Shown: positions 1 through 9,423, counted from the stretch's first letter. The stretch: 64,000 nucleotides of DNA from Pseudomonas reidholzensis (GCF_900536025.1 NZ_UNOZ01000037.1:124001-188000); one strand, 5' to 3'. Notes: generated by a model not told the origin, from the letters alone. Numbers and translations: made by a program.

Positions 1-98
1 CGATTGTTACCATTATCCTTATGAACTTTTCTCTGGAGTTACCGGGAGTAGCATTGGCTCCGTACCCACTTTCCAGCCCCCCAGAGGAGCACCGAATC

Positions 99-554
99 AT
101 GAAACGCCACCTGCTGCTGAGCCTGACCCTGACCCTCGCCGCCACCAGCGCTTTTGCCCTGCCGGCCCAGGACCAACACCTGACCGCCGAATCCCGCTCG
201 AGCTCGGCGACCGTTGCCCAGCCCCTGAACACCCTGGCCGAAGGCGGCGCTGAACGCCTGCAAGAACGTGCCGGGCGTGTTGCCGAAGGTGGCTCGGATC
301 GCTTGATCGAACGCAGTGGTCGCGTAGCCGAAGGTGGCTCGGATCGCCTGATCGAACGCAGTGGCCGCGTCGCCGAAGGTGGCTCGGATCGCCTGATCGA
401 ACGCAGTGGTCGCGTCGCCGAAGGTGGCTCGGATCGCCTGATCGAACGCGGTGGTCGGGTCGCTGAAGGTGGCTCTGATCGCCTGATCGAACGCAGTGGT
501 CGGGTCGCTGAAGGTGGCTCTGATCGCCTGGTTGAAATCAGCCGTGTGAGCTGA
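99..554 (+). CDS. Secreted tandem-repeat protein, function unknown
   Basis: A 151-residue protein with a clear N-terminal signal peptide (MKRHLLLSL..., predicted cleavage after SAFA, about residue 20), so it should be exported by Sec. From about residue 46 it is almost entirely a 15-residue repeat with core VAEGGSDRLIERSGR. There are seven copies: the first is degenerate (LAEGGAERLQERAGR), five are near-identical, and the last is divergent and truncated. The start at 99 is preceded by the Shine-Dalgarno sequence AGAGGAG; a longer in-frame start at 21 would put 26 extra residues before the signal peptide and is less likely. A hairpin terminator follows at 604. I do not recognise a characterised family; no cysteines or enzyme motifs are visible. 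Copy number may vary between strains. Confidence 0.75.
   Translation: MKRHLLLSLTLTLAATSAFALPAQDQHLTAESRSSSATVAQPLNTLAEGGAERLQERAGRVAEGGSDRLIERSGRVAEGGSDRLIERSGRVAEGGSDRLIERSGRVAEGGSDRLIERGGRVAEGGSDRLIERSGRVAEGGSDRLVEISRVS
234..551 (+). repeat. 45-bp tandem repeat (7 units) inside a secreted protein gene
   Basis: Units begin at 234, 279, 324, 369, 414, 459 and 504, all in frame at 45 bp. The central five differ at only a few positions. The first (234-278) and the last (504-551, partial) are the divergent flanking copies, the usual pattern when an array grows by slippage or unequal crossover in its middle. Confidence 0.9.
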
Positions 555-603
555 TCGCCATGGTCGAAAAGAACAATCCAAGACACTGCGCCTGCTACCC
601 TCC

Positions 604-634
604 AAGCCCGGTCCATTGACCGGGCTTCGTTTTT
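604..634 (+). terminator. Rho-independent terminator after the repeat-protein gene
   Basis: Stem AAGCCCGGT / ACCGGGCTT with a six-base loop, followed by CGTTTTT. It lies 50 bp after the stop codon at 554. Confidence 0.8.
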
Positions 635-675
635 CTATCCAGAATGCGCAGTCGTACAGCCACAGAATCCTCGCC

Positions 676-1308
676 ATGCTGCCTCGCGCCGAACAGAAGC
701 TACAGACCCGACAGGCCCTGCTGGATGCCGCCTGCCAGCTCATGGAGAGCGGCCGCGGGTTCGGCGGCATCAGCTTGCGTGAAGTGGCCAAGGCCGCCGG
801 CATCGTGCCCACCGGCTTTTATCGACACTTCCCGGACATGGACGCGTTGGGCCTGGCCCTGGTCGAAGAGGTCGACGTGACCTTCCGCCGGACCATCCGC
901 CTGGTGCGCCAGAACGAATTCGAGCTGGGCGGCATCACCGACGCGTCGGTACGGATCTTTCTCGACGTGGTCGCGGCTCACCGCGCCCAGTTCCTGTTCC
1001 TCGCCCGCGAGCAGTACGGCGGCTCGCAGCCGGTGCGTCAGGCAATCGCCCGCTTGCGCCTGGACATCAGTTCCGACCTGGCCACCGACCTTGCGCGCAT
1101 GCCGCGCTGGCAGCACCTCGACGCGGCCGCCCTGGAAGTGATGGCAGACCTGGTGGTGAAAACGGTGTTCGCTACCCTGCCCGAGCTGATCGACAGCCCT
1201 GATCCGCAGCTGGCACAACCGATGAGCGCGCAGGAAAAGATCACCCAGCAGTTGCGCTTCATCTTTGTCGGCGCGCGTCACTGGCAAGGCTTGAGCACCT
1301 CCGGCTGA
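676..1308 (+). CDS. TetR-family regulator, FabR/DesT-like
   Basis: A 210-residue protein with an N-terminal TetR helix-turn-helix (about residues 12-58, including SLREVAKAAGIVPTGFYRHF) and an all-helical C-terminal domain. The SLREVA-AGI-PT-FYRHF pattern is very close to that of Escherichia coli FabR and related pseudomonad regulators such as DesT, which control unsaturated fatty acid synthesis or desaturation. That assignment rests on remembered family similarity. The start at 676 (MLPRAEQK) fits the family's usual N-terminus; an upstream in-frame ATG at 616 would add 20 residues overlapping the terminator of the previous gene. No desaturase gene is adjacent, so the target cannot be read from context. 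Confidence 0.8.
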   Translation: MLPRAEQKLQTRQALLDAACQLMESGRGFGGISLREVAKAAGIVPTGFYRHFPDMDALGLALVEEVDVTFRRTIRLVRQNEFELGGITDASVRIFLDVVAAHRAQFLFLAREQYGGSQPVRQAIARLRLDISSDLATDLARMPRWQHLDAAALEVMADLVVKTVFATLPELIDSPDPQLAQPMSAQEKITQQLRFIFVGARHWQGLSTSG

Positions 1309-1336
1309 TCCCATTATCTGCAGGGTCGTCACTGTC

Positions 1337-1427
1337 CTCTTCGCGGGGCAAGCCCGCTCCCACAGGATCTCTGCTGGCCGGGAGAGCGACACAGTACCTG
1401 TGGGAGCGGGCTTGCCCCGCGAAGAGG
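1337..1427. repeat. REP inverted pair
   Basis: Two convergent REP halves: 1338-1365 contains tcgcggggcaagcccgctcc and 1398-1427 is its inverse complement, separated by about 32 bp. This is the P. putida-type REP found between genes. Confidence 0.9.
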
Positions 1428-1509
1428 CCAGAGCTGGCCGACTACCGCTCCAGCCCCCGTCCGCAGTTCTGCTACCATGGCGCACTGCCCGATTGCGACG
1501 AGCGCATCC

Positions 1510-2619
1510 ATGTCCGACCCCCGCCCCACCCCGTCCGAGCTGACCACCCGCCTCGCCGGTTTGCGCCAGCATTTTGCCGAGCGCATCGTGCCGTTGTGGC
1601 AAGGTCCGGGCTGGAACGCCGAGCTGGCCCTGCCGTTCGAAGCACTCGACGCCGAACATCGGCCCTTGCCTGTGCAGCGCTACCGCGCCATGGCGGTGGC
1701 CCGTCAGCTGTACCTGTTCAGCAGCCGCATCGAGCAACCGGGCGCGGCAGAGCGGGCCGAGGCGCTGTTCCGTTCACTGCAGCGGCACTTTCACGACGCC
1801 GAGCACGGTGGCTGGTTCTACAGCATCGACGCCGCCGGCCAGCCACTGGATCGCCGCAAGGACCTCTACACCCACGCCTTCATCGTCTTCGCCTGTGCCC
1901 ATTACTGGGGCCAGGTCCGCGAGGGCCTGGTCGAAGCCACGCTGAATGCCGCGCTGGACATCGTCGCCGAGCGCTTCGCCCGCGATGATGGCCTGTACGA
2001 GGCCAGCCTCGGCGAAGACTGGGCGGACCTGAGCAGCGGCCCGCTGCAAAATCCACAGATGCACCTGGCCGAGGCGTTCCTGCAGACCTTGGCGGTGCGT
2101 GAGGATGAGGACGTGCAGCAGGCGTTATTGCAGCTGTGCGATGCCCTGCAGGCGCACTTCGTCGAGCCCGAACACGGGCTGATGCTGGAGAAACCGCGCG
2201 GGGCTGTGGATAACTGGTTCGAACCCGGCCACCAGTTCGAGTGGTTCTACCTGCTGCAAACCTCGCCGCTGTTGCGTGGCACACCCCTGCACCGCTCCAT
2301 CGAGCGCGCGTTCGGCTATGCCGAGCACACCGGCGTAAAGGATGCGGCGGTATTGGCGATGCTCGAGGTAGACGGCAAGGTCAGCGACCCGACCCAGCGC
2401 ATCTGGGCCAAGGCCGAGTACCTGCGGGCACTGGCATTGCGTCCAGGCAGCGAAGCGCAGCTGCTTGAGCAACTGGTGACACTGGAACAGCACTTTCTCC
2501 ACGCCGGTGGCTGGCATGAATGCCTGGACGCCAACGGCGCGGTCAGCCGGCATGACATGCCGTCGACCACGCCCTATCACTTGGCGACCTGCCTCGAAGG
2601 CCTGCAGCGCCTCGCCTGA
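1510..2619 (+). CDS. AGE-family epimerase/isomerase (N-acylglucosamine 2-epimerase fold)
   Basis: A 369-residue protein with the sequence pattern of the (alpha/alpha)6-barrel AGE family: GGWFYSIDAAG near residue 95, then KDLYTHAFIVFACAHY, a later WFEPGHQFEWFYLL segment and a C-terminal GGWHECLD motif. Family members include N-acylglucosamine 2-epimerase, cellobiose 2-epimerase and bacterial D-mannose isomerase. The conserved histidines in THAF, GHQFEW and GWHE fit the catalytic residues of the family. Length and a stand-alone proteobacterial context favour a mannose/lyxose-type aldose-ketose isomerase, but the substrate cannot be decided here. The start at 1510 (MSDPRPTP) is chosen over the in-frame ATG at 1477, which would add 11 residues of unlike composition. 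Confidence 0.8.
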   Translation: MSDPRPTPSELTTRLAGLRQHFAERIVPLWQGPGWNAELALPFEALDAEHRPLPVQRYRAMAVARQLYLFSSRIEQPGAAERAEALFRSLQRHFHDAEHGGWFYSIDAAGQPLDRRKDLYTHAFIVFACAHYWGQVREGLVEATLNAALDIVAERFARDDGLYEASLGEDWADLSSGPLQNPQMHLAEAFLQTLAVREDEDVQQALLQLCDALQAHFVEPEHGLMLEKPRGAVDNWFEPGHQFEWFYLLQTSPLLRGTPLHRSIERAFGYAEHTGVKDAAVLAMLEVDGKVSDPTQRIWAKAEYLRALALRPGSEAQLLEQLVTLEQHFLHAGGWHECLDANGAVSRHDMPSTTPYHLATCLEGLQRLA

Positions 2620-2700
2620 ACCCCCTACCTGGCATTTTTGCCAGTAGCAGGGTGGTCGCCCCCTTGTTAGCGTTGAGCCTCCACTGATGGGGGTTCAACG

Positions 2701-3021
2701 ATGGACACAGCAGCGCTCAAGCACTTCCTCGAAGAGAAAATCGACGCAGCGGCCAAGCAGATCCAGGACAAGAAAAAGGCTGACCTGGATCATCTCGCCT
2801 ATGGCCAGCTCAGTTATCTGATGAGCCTGCGCCGGCTGGTCGAGGGCACGCACACCAAGGAGGACCTCGGCCTGCACGACGCCATCAACGATGTCCTGGA
2901 AGAGCTCGGCGTGATTGGCTTGCTGCAACAAAGCGGCAAGCTCAAAAAAGCCGAGAGCTACCTGAAACTGATTACCCCTTCACCGACCGATCAACCGAGA
3001 ACCCTGCCCAATCCTGGCTGA
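2701..3021 (+). CDS. Conserved-type small cytoplasmic protein, unknown function
   Basis: A 106-residue, charged, probably mostly helical protein without signal peptide, membrane segment or cysteine. The first 95 residues look globular (KKKADLDHLAYGQLSYL, GLHDAINDVLEELGVIGLL); the last dozen (PSPTDQPRTLPNPG) look disordered and are encoded where the gene overlaps the 3' end of the convergent dehydrogenase by 50 bp. A Shine-Dalgarno-like GGGGG lies 7 bp before the ATG. I do not recognise the family. Its codon pattern resembles that of its neighbours, which supports a real gene. Confidence 0.65.
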   Translation: MDTAALKHFLEEKIDAAAKQIQDKKKADLDHLAYGQLSYLMSLRRLVEGTHTKEDLGLHDAINDVLEELGVIGLLQQSGKLKKAESYLKLITPSPTDQPRTLPNPG

Positions 3022-3739
3022 CCGGCATCAGCTCGAGGCTGTTGATGTTGATGTGCGCCGGTTGGTTGAGAATCCAGAAGATAGTCTCGGCGATGTCCTG
3101 CGGCTGGATCGCCTCGGCGCCAGCGTAGGTGGCGTCGTACTTGGACTGATCACCGCCAAAGCGCACCAGCGAGAACTCGCTTTCGCACAGTCCCGGCTCG
3201 ATGTTGCTGACCCGTACGCCCGTGCCGCGCAGGTCGCAGCGCAGGCTCAGCGAGAACTGGCCGACGAAGGCCTTGGTGCCGCCATACACATGGCTGCCCG
3301 GGTACGGGTAGTTGCCCGCGACCGAACCGACGTTGAGGATCGATGCGCCACGGCCGTGGGCGATCAGCCGTGGCAGCAGCAGGCGGGTGGTGTACATCAG
3401 GCCCTTGATGTTGGTGTCGACCATGGTGTCCCAGTCGTCCAGGTCGCATTTCTGCGCCGGGTCCGCGCCCAGCGCCAAACCGGCGTTGTTGACCAGGCCG
3501 CGAAGCTTGTCGAAGGCCGGCGGCAGGTTGGCGACGGCCTGCTCCATGGCCGCACGGTCGCGCACATCGACTACCACGCCGTGCACCTCGGTCTTGGCCG
3601 AGAGCTCGGCACAGAGGGCGTCCAGGCGCTCCTTGCGGCGGCCGGTGAGGACCAGTTTCCAGCCGGCGTCCGCGAACAGACGGGCCGTGGCCTCGCCAAA
3701 ACCGGAAGTGGCGCCAGTGATGAATACGGTGGACGTCAT
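2972..3739 (-). CDS. SDR-family oxidoreductase, YdfG-like
   Basis: A 255-residue classical short-chain dehydrogenase. It has the nucleotide-binding motif TGATSGFGEA (residues 8-17), TGRR after beta-2 (typical of NADP preference), NNAG (84-87), and the catalytic set Ser139, Tyr152 and Lys156 (GSVAGNYPYPGSHVYGGTK). The overall pattern, including the ...HININSLELMPVSQ... C-terminus, closely matches E. coli YdfG, an NADP-dependent 3-hydroxy acid / L-allo-threonine / malonic semialdehyde dehydrogenase. A Shine-Dalgarno GGAGAACAG stands before the ATG. The 3' end overlaps the convergent unknown gene by 50 bp. Confidence 0.88.
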   Translation of the reverse strand: MTSTVFITGATSGFGEATARLFADAGWKLVLTGRRKERLDALCAELSAKTEVHGVVVDVRDRAAMEQAVANLPPAFDKLRGLVNNAGLALGADPAQKCDLDDWDTMVDTNIKGLMYTTRLLLPRLIAHGRGASILNVGSVAGNYPYPGSHVYGGTKAFVGQFSLSLRCDLRGTGVRVSNIEPGLCESEFSLVRFGGDQSKYDATYAGAEAIQPQDIAETIFWILNQPAHININSLELMPVSQDWAGFSVDRSVKG

Positions 3740-4312
3740 GCTGTTCTCCTTCGCAATAGGGGTGTCGTCGGCAGGCCTTGAAGGATGCCCGCCGCCAGCG
3801 TCGCCAGCAAGCCGTTTCGCCAGCTGGTCAGAAAACGATCAAAGCTGGCAAAGCCTTGCAGCAGAGGCCTCGGCGAAGGGTATACGCATGTTATCCACAG
3901 GCCTTTCCCCACGGAATGGGGGCAACTCGTCGGGCGGTGGGAACCGAAGCGCGGCAAAGACGACTGGGGATATCTTTCCGGTGATGGCGCAAGGCTTTCA
4001 ACGGTGCCGGTTGCAGCGGTCTGTACAAGGCTTTTGCACAGAGTTATCCACAGAATTGGCGAGTTTTCAAAAGATTGACCTTCAGGACAGTTATCCCTGA
4101 TAAATCAACTACAAAGCGCACTTGATCAAAAAACGACCAACACGGTGCAAGCCTTTATCCGCGTAGCTTGCAGCGGATTGCCACCATGTTTTCCACAGGC
4201 GGTTCCACACGATCCGTGGACAGTTTTGTGCCTGTGGAAACAAGGGCTTGGCGCAGGCTTCGGAGAGGGATCAGGAAAGATATGCGACAAGTTGTCCACA
4301 TGTGCCAGCGTA
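3740..4312. promoter_or_regulatory. Non-coding region with a cluster of DnaA boxes
   Basis: About 570 bp between the start of the dehydrogenase gene and the terminator of the liv operon, without a credible gene. It holds four exact matches to the DnaA box consensus TTWTNCACA: TTATCCACA at 3891-3899 and 4044-4052, TTTTGCACA at 4032-4040 and TTTTCCACA at 4189-4197. One-mismatch copies are TTGTCCACA at 4292-4300 and GTTTCCACA on the minus strand at 4233-4241. An inverted TTATC...GATAA lies at 4091-4103 within a locally AT-richer stretch (about 4060-4140). The clustering is seen directly. A role in DnaA titration, or in control of initiation or of a neighbouring promoter, is inference. Neither dnaA, dnaN nor rpmH is nearby, so it is not the usual pseudomonad oriC context. 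Confidence 0.6.
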
Positions 4313-4335
4313 ATGGGGCCGCAAAGCGGCCCCAT
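4313..4335 (-). terminator. Terminator-like hairpin after livF
   Basis: Perfect palindromic stem ATGGGGCCGC / GCGGCCCCAT with an AAA loop, directly after the livF stop codon. It has no strong T tract, so it may end transcription or only protect the 3' end. Confidence 0.6.
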
Positions 4336-4340
4336 GCATC

Positions 4341-5057
4341 TCAATGCCCGCCGAGGTAGGCGTTGCGCACCTCTTCGTTGACCAGCAGCTCCTGGCCAGT
4401 GCCGGTCATGCGAATCTGCCCGTTGACCATCACATAGGCCCGGTCCGACAGCTTCAGCGCATGGTTGGCGTTCTGCTCGACAAGAAAGATGGTCATCCCG
4501 GTCTTGGCCAGCTCACGCAAGGTGGCGAAGATCTGCTTGACCACGATCGGCGCCAGCCCCAGCGACGGTTCGTCGAGCAGCAGCAGCTTCGGCCGGCTCA
4601 TCAACGCCCGGGCGATCGCGAGCATCTGCTGTTCACCACCGGACATGGTCATGGCCCGCTGGGTACGCCGCTCCTTCAACCGCGGGAACAGTTCGTACAT
4701 GCGCTGCATGTCCTCGGCGGCATATTTGTCGCCGATCGGGATGGTGCCCATCATCAGGTTCTCCTCGACGGTCATGTCGGGGAACACCCGGCGGCCTTCC
4801 GGCGACTGGGCAATACCGTTGGAGGCAATGTAGTGCGATGACTTGCGGGTGATGTCGGTGCCGCGGTAGACGATCTGCCCGGAGGCCGCGCGCGGCTGGC
4901 CGAAGATCGACATGAGCAAGGTCGACTTGCCCGCGCCGTTGGCGCCGATCAGGCTCACCGTCTCGCCTTCGTTGATGTGCATCGAGACGCTCTTCAGGGC
5001 CTGGATCGGCCCGTAGAACACGTCCAGGTTCTTCAGTTCGAGAATGGGTGCAGTCAT
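4341..5057 (-). CDS. livF: Branched-chain amino acid ABC transporter ATPase LivF/BraG
   Basis: A 238-residue ABC ATPase, the second of the two ATPases of the high-affinity leucine/isoleucine/valine importer. Walker A is GANGAGKST (residues 38-46), the signature is MSGGEQQ (138-144), Walker B is LLLLDEP (158-164), and the H-loop region (VEQN) follows. The length is typical of LivF. It is the last gene of the braC-livH-livM-livG-livF operon; its ATG overlaps the livG stop by 4 bp, indicating translational coupling. It works as a heterodimer with LivG on the inner membrane face. Confidence 0.95.
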   Translation of the reverse strand: MTAPILELKNLDVFYGPIQALKSVSMHINEGETVSLIGANGAGKSTLLMSIFGQPRAASGQIVYRGTDITRKSSHYIASNGIAQSPEGRRVFPDMTVEENLMMGTIPIGDKYAAEDMQRMYELFPRLKERRTQRAMTMSGGEQQMLAIARALMSRPKLLLLDEPSLGLAPIVVKQIFATLRELAKTGMTIFLVEQNANHALKLSDRAYVMVNGQIRMTGTGQELLVNEEVRNAYLGGH

Positions 5058-5925
5058 ACCAGTTCCTCTTCGTCAGCACCCAGATAGGCGGCGATTACCG
5101 TCGGGTTGTGGCGGATTTCCTGCGGGGCGCCTTCGGCAATGACGTTGCCGTGGTCGAGCACGACGATGTGGTCGGAGATGCTCATGACCATGCCCATGTC
5201 GTGCTCGATCAGCACCACGGTGATGTCGTGCTCGTCGCGCAGCACGCGGATCATGCGGCTCAGCGCCTCGGTTTCCTGCGGGTTGAGGCCGGCCGCCGGT
5301 TCGTCGAGGCAGATGATCTTGGGCCGCGTGCACATGGCCCGGGCGATCTCCAGGCGGCGTTGCTGGCCGTACGACAGTTCGCCGGCCAGGCGGTTGGCGC
5401 AATCGACCAGGTCGACCACTTCCAGCCAGTAGAAGGCGTGATCCAGCGCATCGCTTTCGGCCTTGCGGTAGCCCTTGGTGTTGAGCACCCCGGCCAGCAG
5501 ATTGCGGTTGACCCACATGTGCTGGGCCACCAGCAGGTTCTCCACCACCGACATTTCCTTGAACAGGCGAATGTTCTGGAAGGTGCGGGCCAGGCCCGCA
5601 CGGTTGACCAGGTGGGTACCGCCGAACATCTTGTAGTACAGACGGTTGGCAAAGCGCGCAGGTGAAACGAAGTCGGTCGCCTGGAAGCGCTCGCCGAGCA
5701 ACTGGATGACGTCGGTGCGGTTGCCGCGCACGTTGAGTTCGATGCGCCCACCGCTGGCCTTGTAGAAGCCGGTCAGGCAGTTGAACACCGTCGTCTTGCC
5801 GGCACCGTTGGGGCCGATCAGGGCGAAGATCTGGTTGCGTTTGACCTGCAGGCTGACATCGCTGAGCGCCTTGATGCCGCCGAACTGCATCATCAGGTGT
5901 TCGACCGAGAGAATGATTTCGTCGC

Positions 5926-5929
<4 letters not shown>
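5054..5929 (-). CDS. livG: Branched-chain amino acid ABC transporter ATPase LivG/BraF
   Basis: A 291-residue ABC ATPase with Walker A GPNGAGKTT (39-47), signature LSYGQQ (185-190), Walker B ICLDEP (206-211) and a following AAGLNPQET D-loop. It is longer than LivF because of the insertion after Walker A (residues about 68-110) typical of LivG. It pairs with LivF to power transport through LivH/LivM. It overlaps both livM (4 bp) and livF (4 bp), so the ATPases are probably made in fixed ratio. Confidence 0.95.
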
Positions 5930-7215
<1,286 letters not shown>

Positions 7216-7217
7216 GA

Positions 7218-8132
7218 TCACACCTTAGCCACGAGCGGGCGGCCCAGCAGGCCTTGGGGACGGAAGATGAGGATCAGTACCAGCAACGAGAAGCTGAACA
7301 CGTCCTTGTAGTCGGAGTTGATCAGGCCGGCGAACAGCGACTCGGAAATCCCCAGGATGATCCCGCCCAGCATTGCCCCCGGCAGCGAGCCGATGCCGCC
7401 CAGCACCGCCGCGGTAAACGCCTTGATGCCGATGATGAAGCCGGCATAGAAGTCGAAGGTGCCGTAGTTCATGGTGATCAGCACGCCGGCGAGGGCGGCC
7501 ATCACCGCGCCGATGACGAACACGTAGGAAATCACCCGGTCGGTATTGATGCCCAGGATCGAGGCCATCTTGCGGTCTTGCTGGGTGGCGCGGCACATGC
7601 GGCCGAGCTTGGTGTACTTGATCACATAGGTCAGCAGGGCCATGCCGGCAAACGCGGCGATCAGGATGAAGATCTTGGTGTAGGTCAGTTGCACGAAGCC
7701 CGTGCCGACTTCGACGCGCCAGGCGCCTTCGAGCAGCGTCGGTACGCCTTGCTGGCGAGCGCCCTGGCTGATCTGCGCGTAGTTCTGCAGGATCAGCGAA
7801 ATACCGATGGCACTGATCAGTGGGGCCAGGCGGGTGGAGTTGCGCAGCGGTTTGTAGGCGATGCGTTCAATGGTGAAGCCGTACACACCGGTGACCACCA
7901 CGGTGAACAGCAGCGTGCCGAGCATCAGCAGGGGGAAGGATTCGACACCGAAATAAGCCAGCAATGCCAGGCTGATCGCCGCAAGGTATGCGGAGATCAT
8001 GTACACCTCGCCGTGCGCGAAGTTGATCATGCCGATGATGCCATAGACCATTGTGTAGCCGATGGCGATCAAGCCATAGACCGACCCGAGGGTCAGGCCG
8101 TTGACCAGTTGCTGCAGGAAAATACCATCCAT
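7218..8132 (-). CDS. livH: Branched-chain amino acid ABC transporter permease LivH/BraD
   Basis: A 304-residue inner-membrane permease with about eight hydrophobic segments. It has the LivH hallmark GSVYGLIAIGYTMVYGIIGM near the N-terminus and the GRMCRATQQDRKMASILGIN cytoplasmic coupling loop. It partners LivM in the membrane channel. It follows braC after a 154-bp gap that contains a strong hairpin, and leads directly into livM. Confidence 0.95.
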   Translation of the reverse strand: MDGIFLQQLVNGLTLGSVYGLIAIGYTMVYGIIGMINFAHGEVYMISAYLAAISLALLAYFGVESFPLLMLGTLLFTVVVTGVYGFTIERIAYKPLRNSTRLAPLISAIGISLILQNYAQISQGARQQGVPTLLEGAWRVEVGTGFVQLTYTKIFILIAAFAGMALLTYVIKYTKLGRMCRATQQDRKMASILGINTDRVISYVFVIGAVMAALAGVLITMNYGTFDFYAGFIIGIKAFTAAVLGGIGSLPGAMLGGIILGISESLFAGLINSDYKDVFSFSLLVLILIFRPQGLLGRPLVAKV

Positions 8133-8253
8133 AACGCAATCTCGCTGATTGAGATTGCACGAGCGCCGACCACGGCGGGCCTCGGATGAAGCGGCCCTCG
8201 CAGCGCAGAACCGGTGCAGATCTACGGATAAAGACAGGTACCGCGGGGGTGTC

Positions 8254-8275
8254 GGCCCGGGCGTGTGCCCGGGCC
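8254..8275 (-). promoter_or_regulatory. GC-rich hairpin between braC and livH
   Basis: Perfect 9-bp stem GGCCCGGGC / GCCCGGGCC with a 4-base loop, 12 bp after the braC stop and not followed by a T tract. Position and shape suggest a 3'-end stabiliser or partial attenuator that lets the binding protein be made in excess over the membrane genes, as known for other ABC importers. This is inference. Confidence 0.5.
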
Positions 8276-8286
8276 TTCAGCCGTTA

Positions 8287-9423
8287 TTATTTTTGTTTGT
8301 CCAGCTGGTGGTATTTACCGTCCTTGTCCCACTGGTAGACCACGTAGTCGGAGACGGTCAGGTCGCCCTTGCTGTCCCATTTCTTCTCGCCCATGACGGT
8401 CTGCACCGGGTTGGCCTTGAGCCATTTGGCGGCGTCTTCGCCCTTGTTGGTCTTGGCGCCGTTGAAGGCGGCTGCCAGCGCCTGGACCGAGGCGTAGGCG
8501 TACAGGGTGTAGCCTTCAGGCTCGGTGCCGTTCTTGCGGAACTCATCGACCACCGCCTTGCTGTCCGGCAGCAGGCGAGGGTCGGCGCCAAAGGTCATGT
8601 ACACGCCATCGACGTACTGCGCGCCGCCGGCGGTGGCGACCAGTTCATCGGTGACGATGCCGTCATCGGACATGAACTTGACGTCTTTCAGGCCAGCTTC
8701 GCGCAGCTGGCGGACCAGTGGGCCGGCTTCCGGGTGCAGGCCACCGAAGTAGACGACGTCGGCGCCGGTGCCGCGGATCTTGGTGACCACAGCGCTGAAG
8801 TCCTTCTCGCCACGGGTCAGGCCTTCGTACAGCACCGGCTTGACGCCGCGCTTCTCGAGCTGCGCCTTGGTCGCATCGGCCAGGCCCTGGCCATAGGTGT
8901 CCTTGTCGTGCAGGACGGCGACTTTCTTGCCCTTGAGCACGTCGACGATGTAGTCGCCGGCGACGATGCCCTGTTGGTCGTCACGCCCGCACATGCGGAA
9001 CATGGCGCCCAGGCCGCGTTCGGTAACCTGCGGGTTGGTCGAGCCTGGGGTGATGGCGATAACGCCGGCTTCGTCGTAGACCTCGGAGGCCGGTATGGTG
9101 TTGGACGAGCAGAAGTGGCCGACCACGCCGACCACCTTGTCCTGGTCGACCAGGCGGTTGGCCACGGCCACGGCCTGCTTCGGCTCACAGGCGTCATCGC
9201 CCTTGACCAGGAGGATCTTCTCGCCGTTGACGCCGCCTGCGGCGTTGATCTTGTCGGCCGCTGCCTGCGCACCTTTCATGTACTGCTCGCCAAACGCTGC
9301 GTTGGCCCCGGTCATCGGGCCTGCGACGCCGATCTTGATGTCGGCCTGAACATACGAAGAAACACCCAGCGCTGTTGCTACGGCGAGCGCCAGGAAGCCT
9401 TTCTTGTAAAACGTCTGCGACAT
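8287..9423 (-). CDS. braC: Branched-chain amino acid periplasmic binding protein BraC/LivK
   Basis: A 378-residue periplasmic binding protein of the Leu/Ile/Val family (type I fold). The signal peptide (MSQTFYKKGF...) is predicted to be cut after VQA at residue 27, giving a mature start DIKIGVAGPMTGANAAFGEQ typical of the family. Length and order, binding protein first then livHMGF, match Pseudomonas braCDEFG. The pair of cysteines in DDACEP and GHFCSSN fits the conserved disulfide of LIV-binding proteins. The Shine-Dalgarno CTAGGAGC precedes the ATG. A strong sigma-54 promoter lies about 60 bp upstream. Confidence 0.95.
   Translation of the reverse strand: MSQTFYKKGFLALAVATALGVSSYVQADIKIGVAGPMTGANAAFGEQYMKGAQAAADKINAAGGVNGEKILLVKGDDACEPKQAVAVANRLVDQDKVVGVVGHFCSSNTIPASEVYDEAGVIAITPGSTNPQVTERGLGAMFRMCGRDDQQGIVAGDYIVDVLKGKKVAVLHDKDTYGQGLADATKAQLEKRGVKPVLYEGLTRGEKDFSAVVTKIRGTGADVVYFGGLHPEAGPLVRQLREAGLKDVKFMSDDGIVTDELVATAGGAQYVDGVYMTFGADPRLLPDSKAVVDEFRKNGTEPEGYTLYAYASVQALAAAFNGAKTNKGEDAAKWLKANPVQTVMGEKKWDSKGDLTVSDYVVYQWDKDGKYHQLDKQK

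Noticed and set aside
234..551. CRISPR array at the left end
   Set aside because: Direct 45-bp repeats without unique spacers, in frame within a secreted protein gene, and no cas genes nearby.
39..812. Minus-strand frame reading through the tandem repeats (repetitive peptide)
   Set aside because: The 45-bp unit is a multiple of three, so it stays open in several frames. Only the plus frame has a signal peptide, ribosome site and terminator.
3785..4078. Short open frames in the DnaA-box region
   Set aside because: No ribosome site, basic random-like composition, and frames pass straight through DnaA boxes; better seen as non-coding.
4060..4140. IHF site next to the DnaA boxes
   Set aside because: AATCAACTACAAA matches only the first half of WATCAANNNNTTR; too weak to claim.
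3740..4312. The DnaA-box cluster as the chromosomal origin
   Set aside because: In pseudomonads oriC lies beside dnaA/rpmH; none of these genes is here and no clear AT-rich unwinding repeat array is visible.
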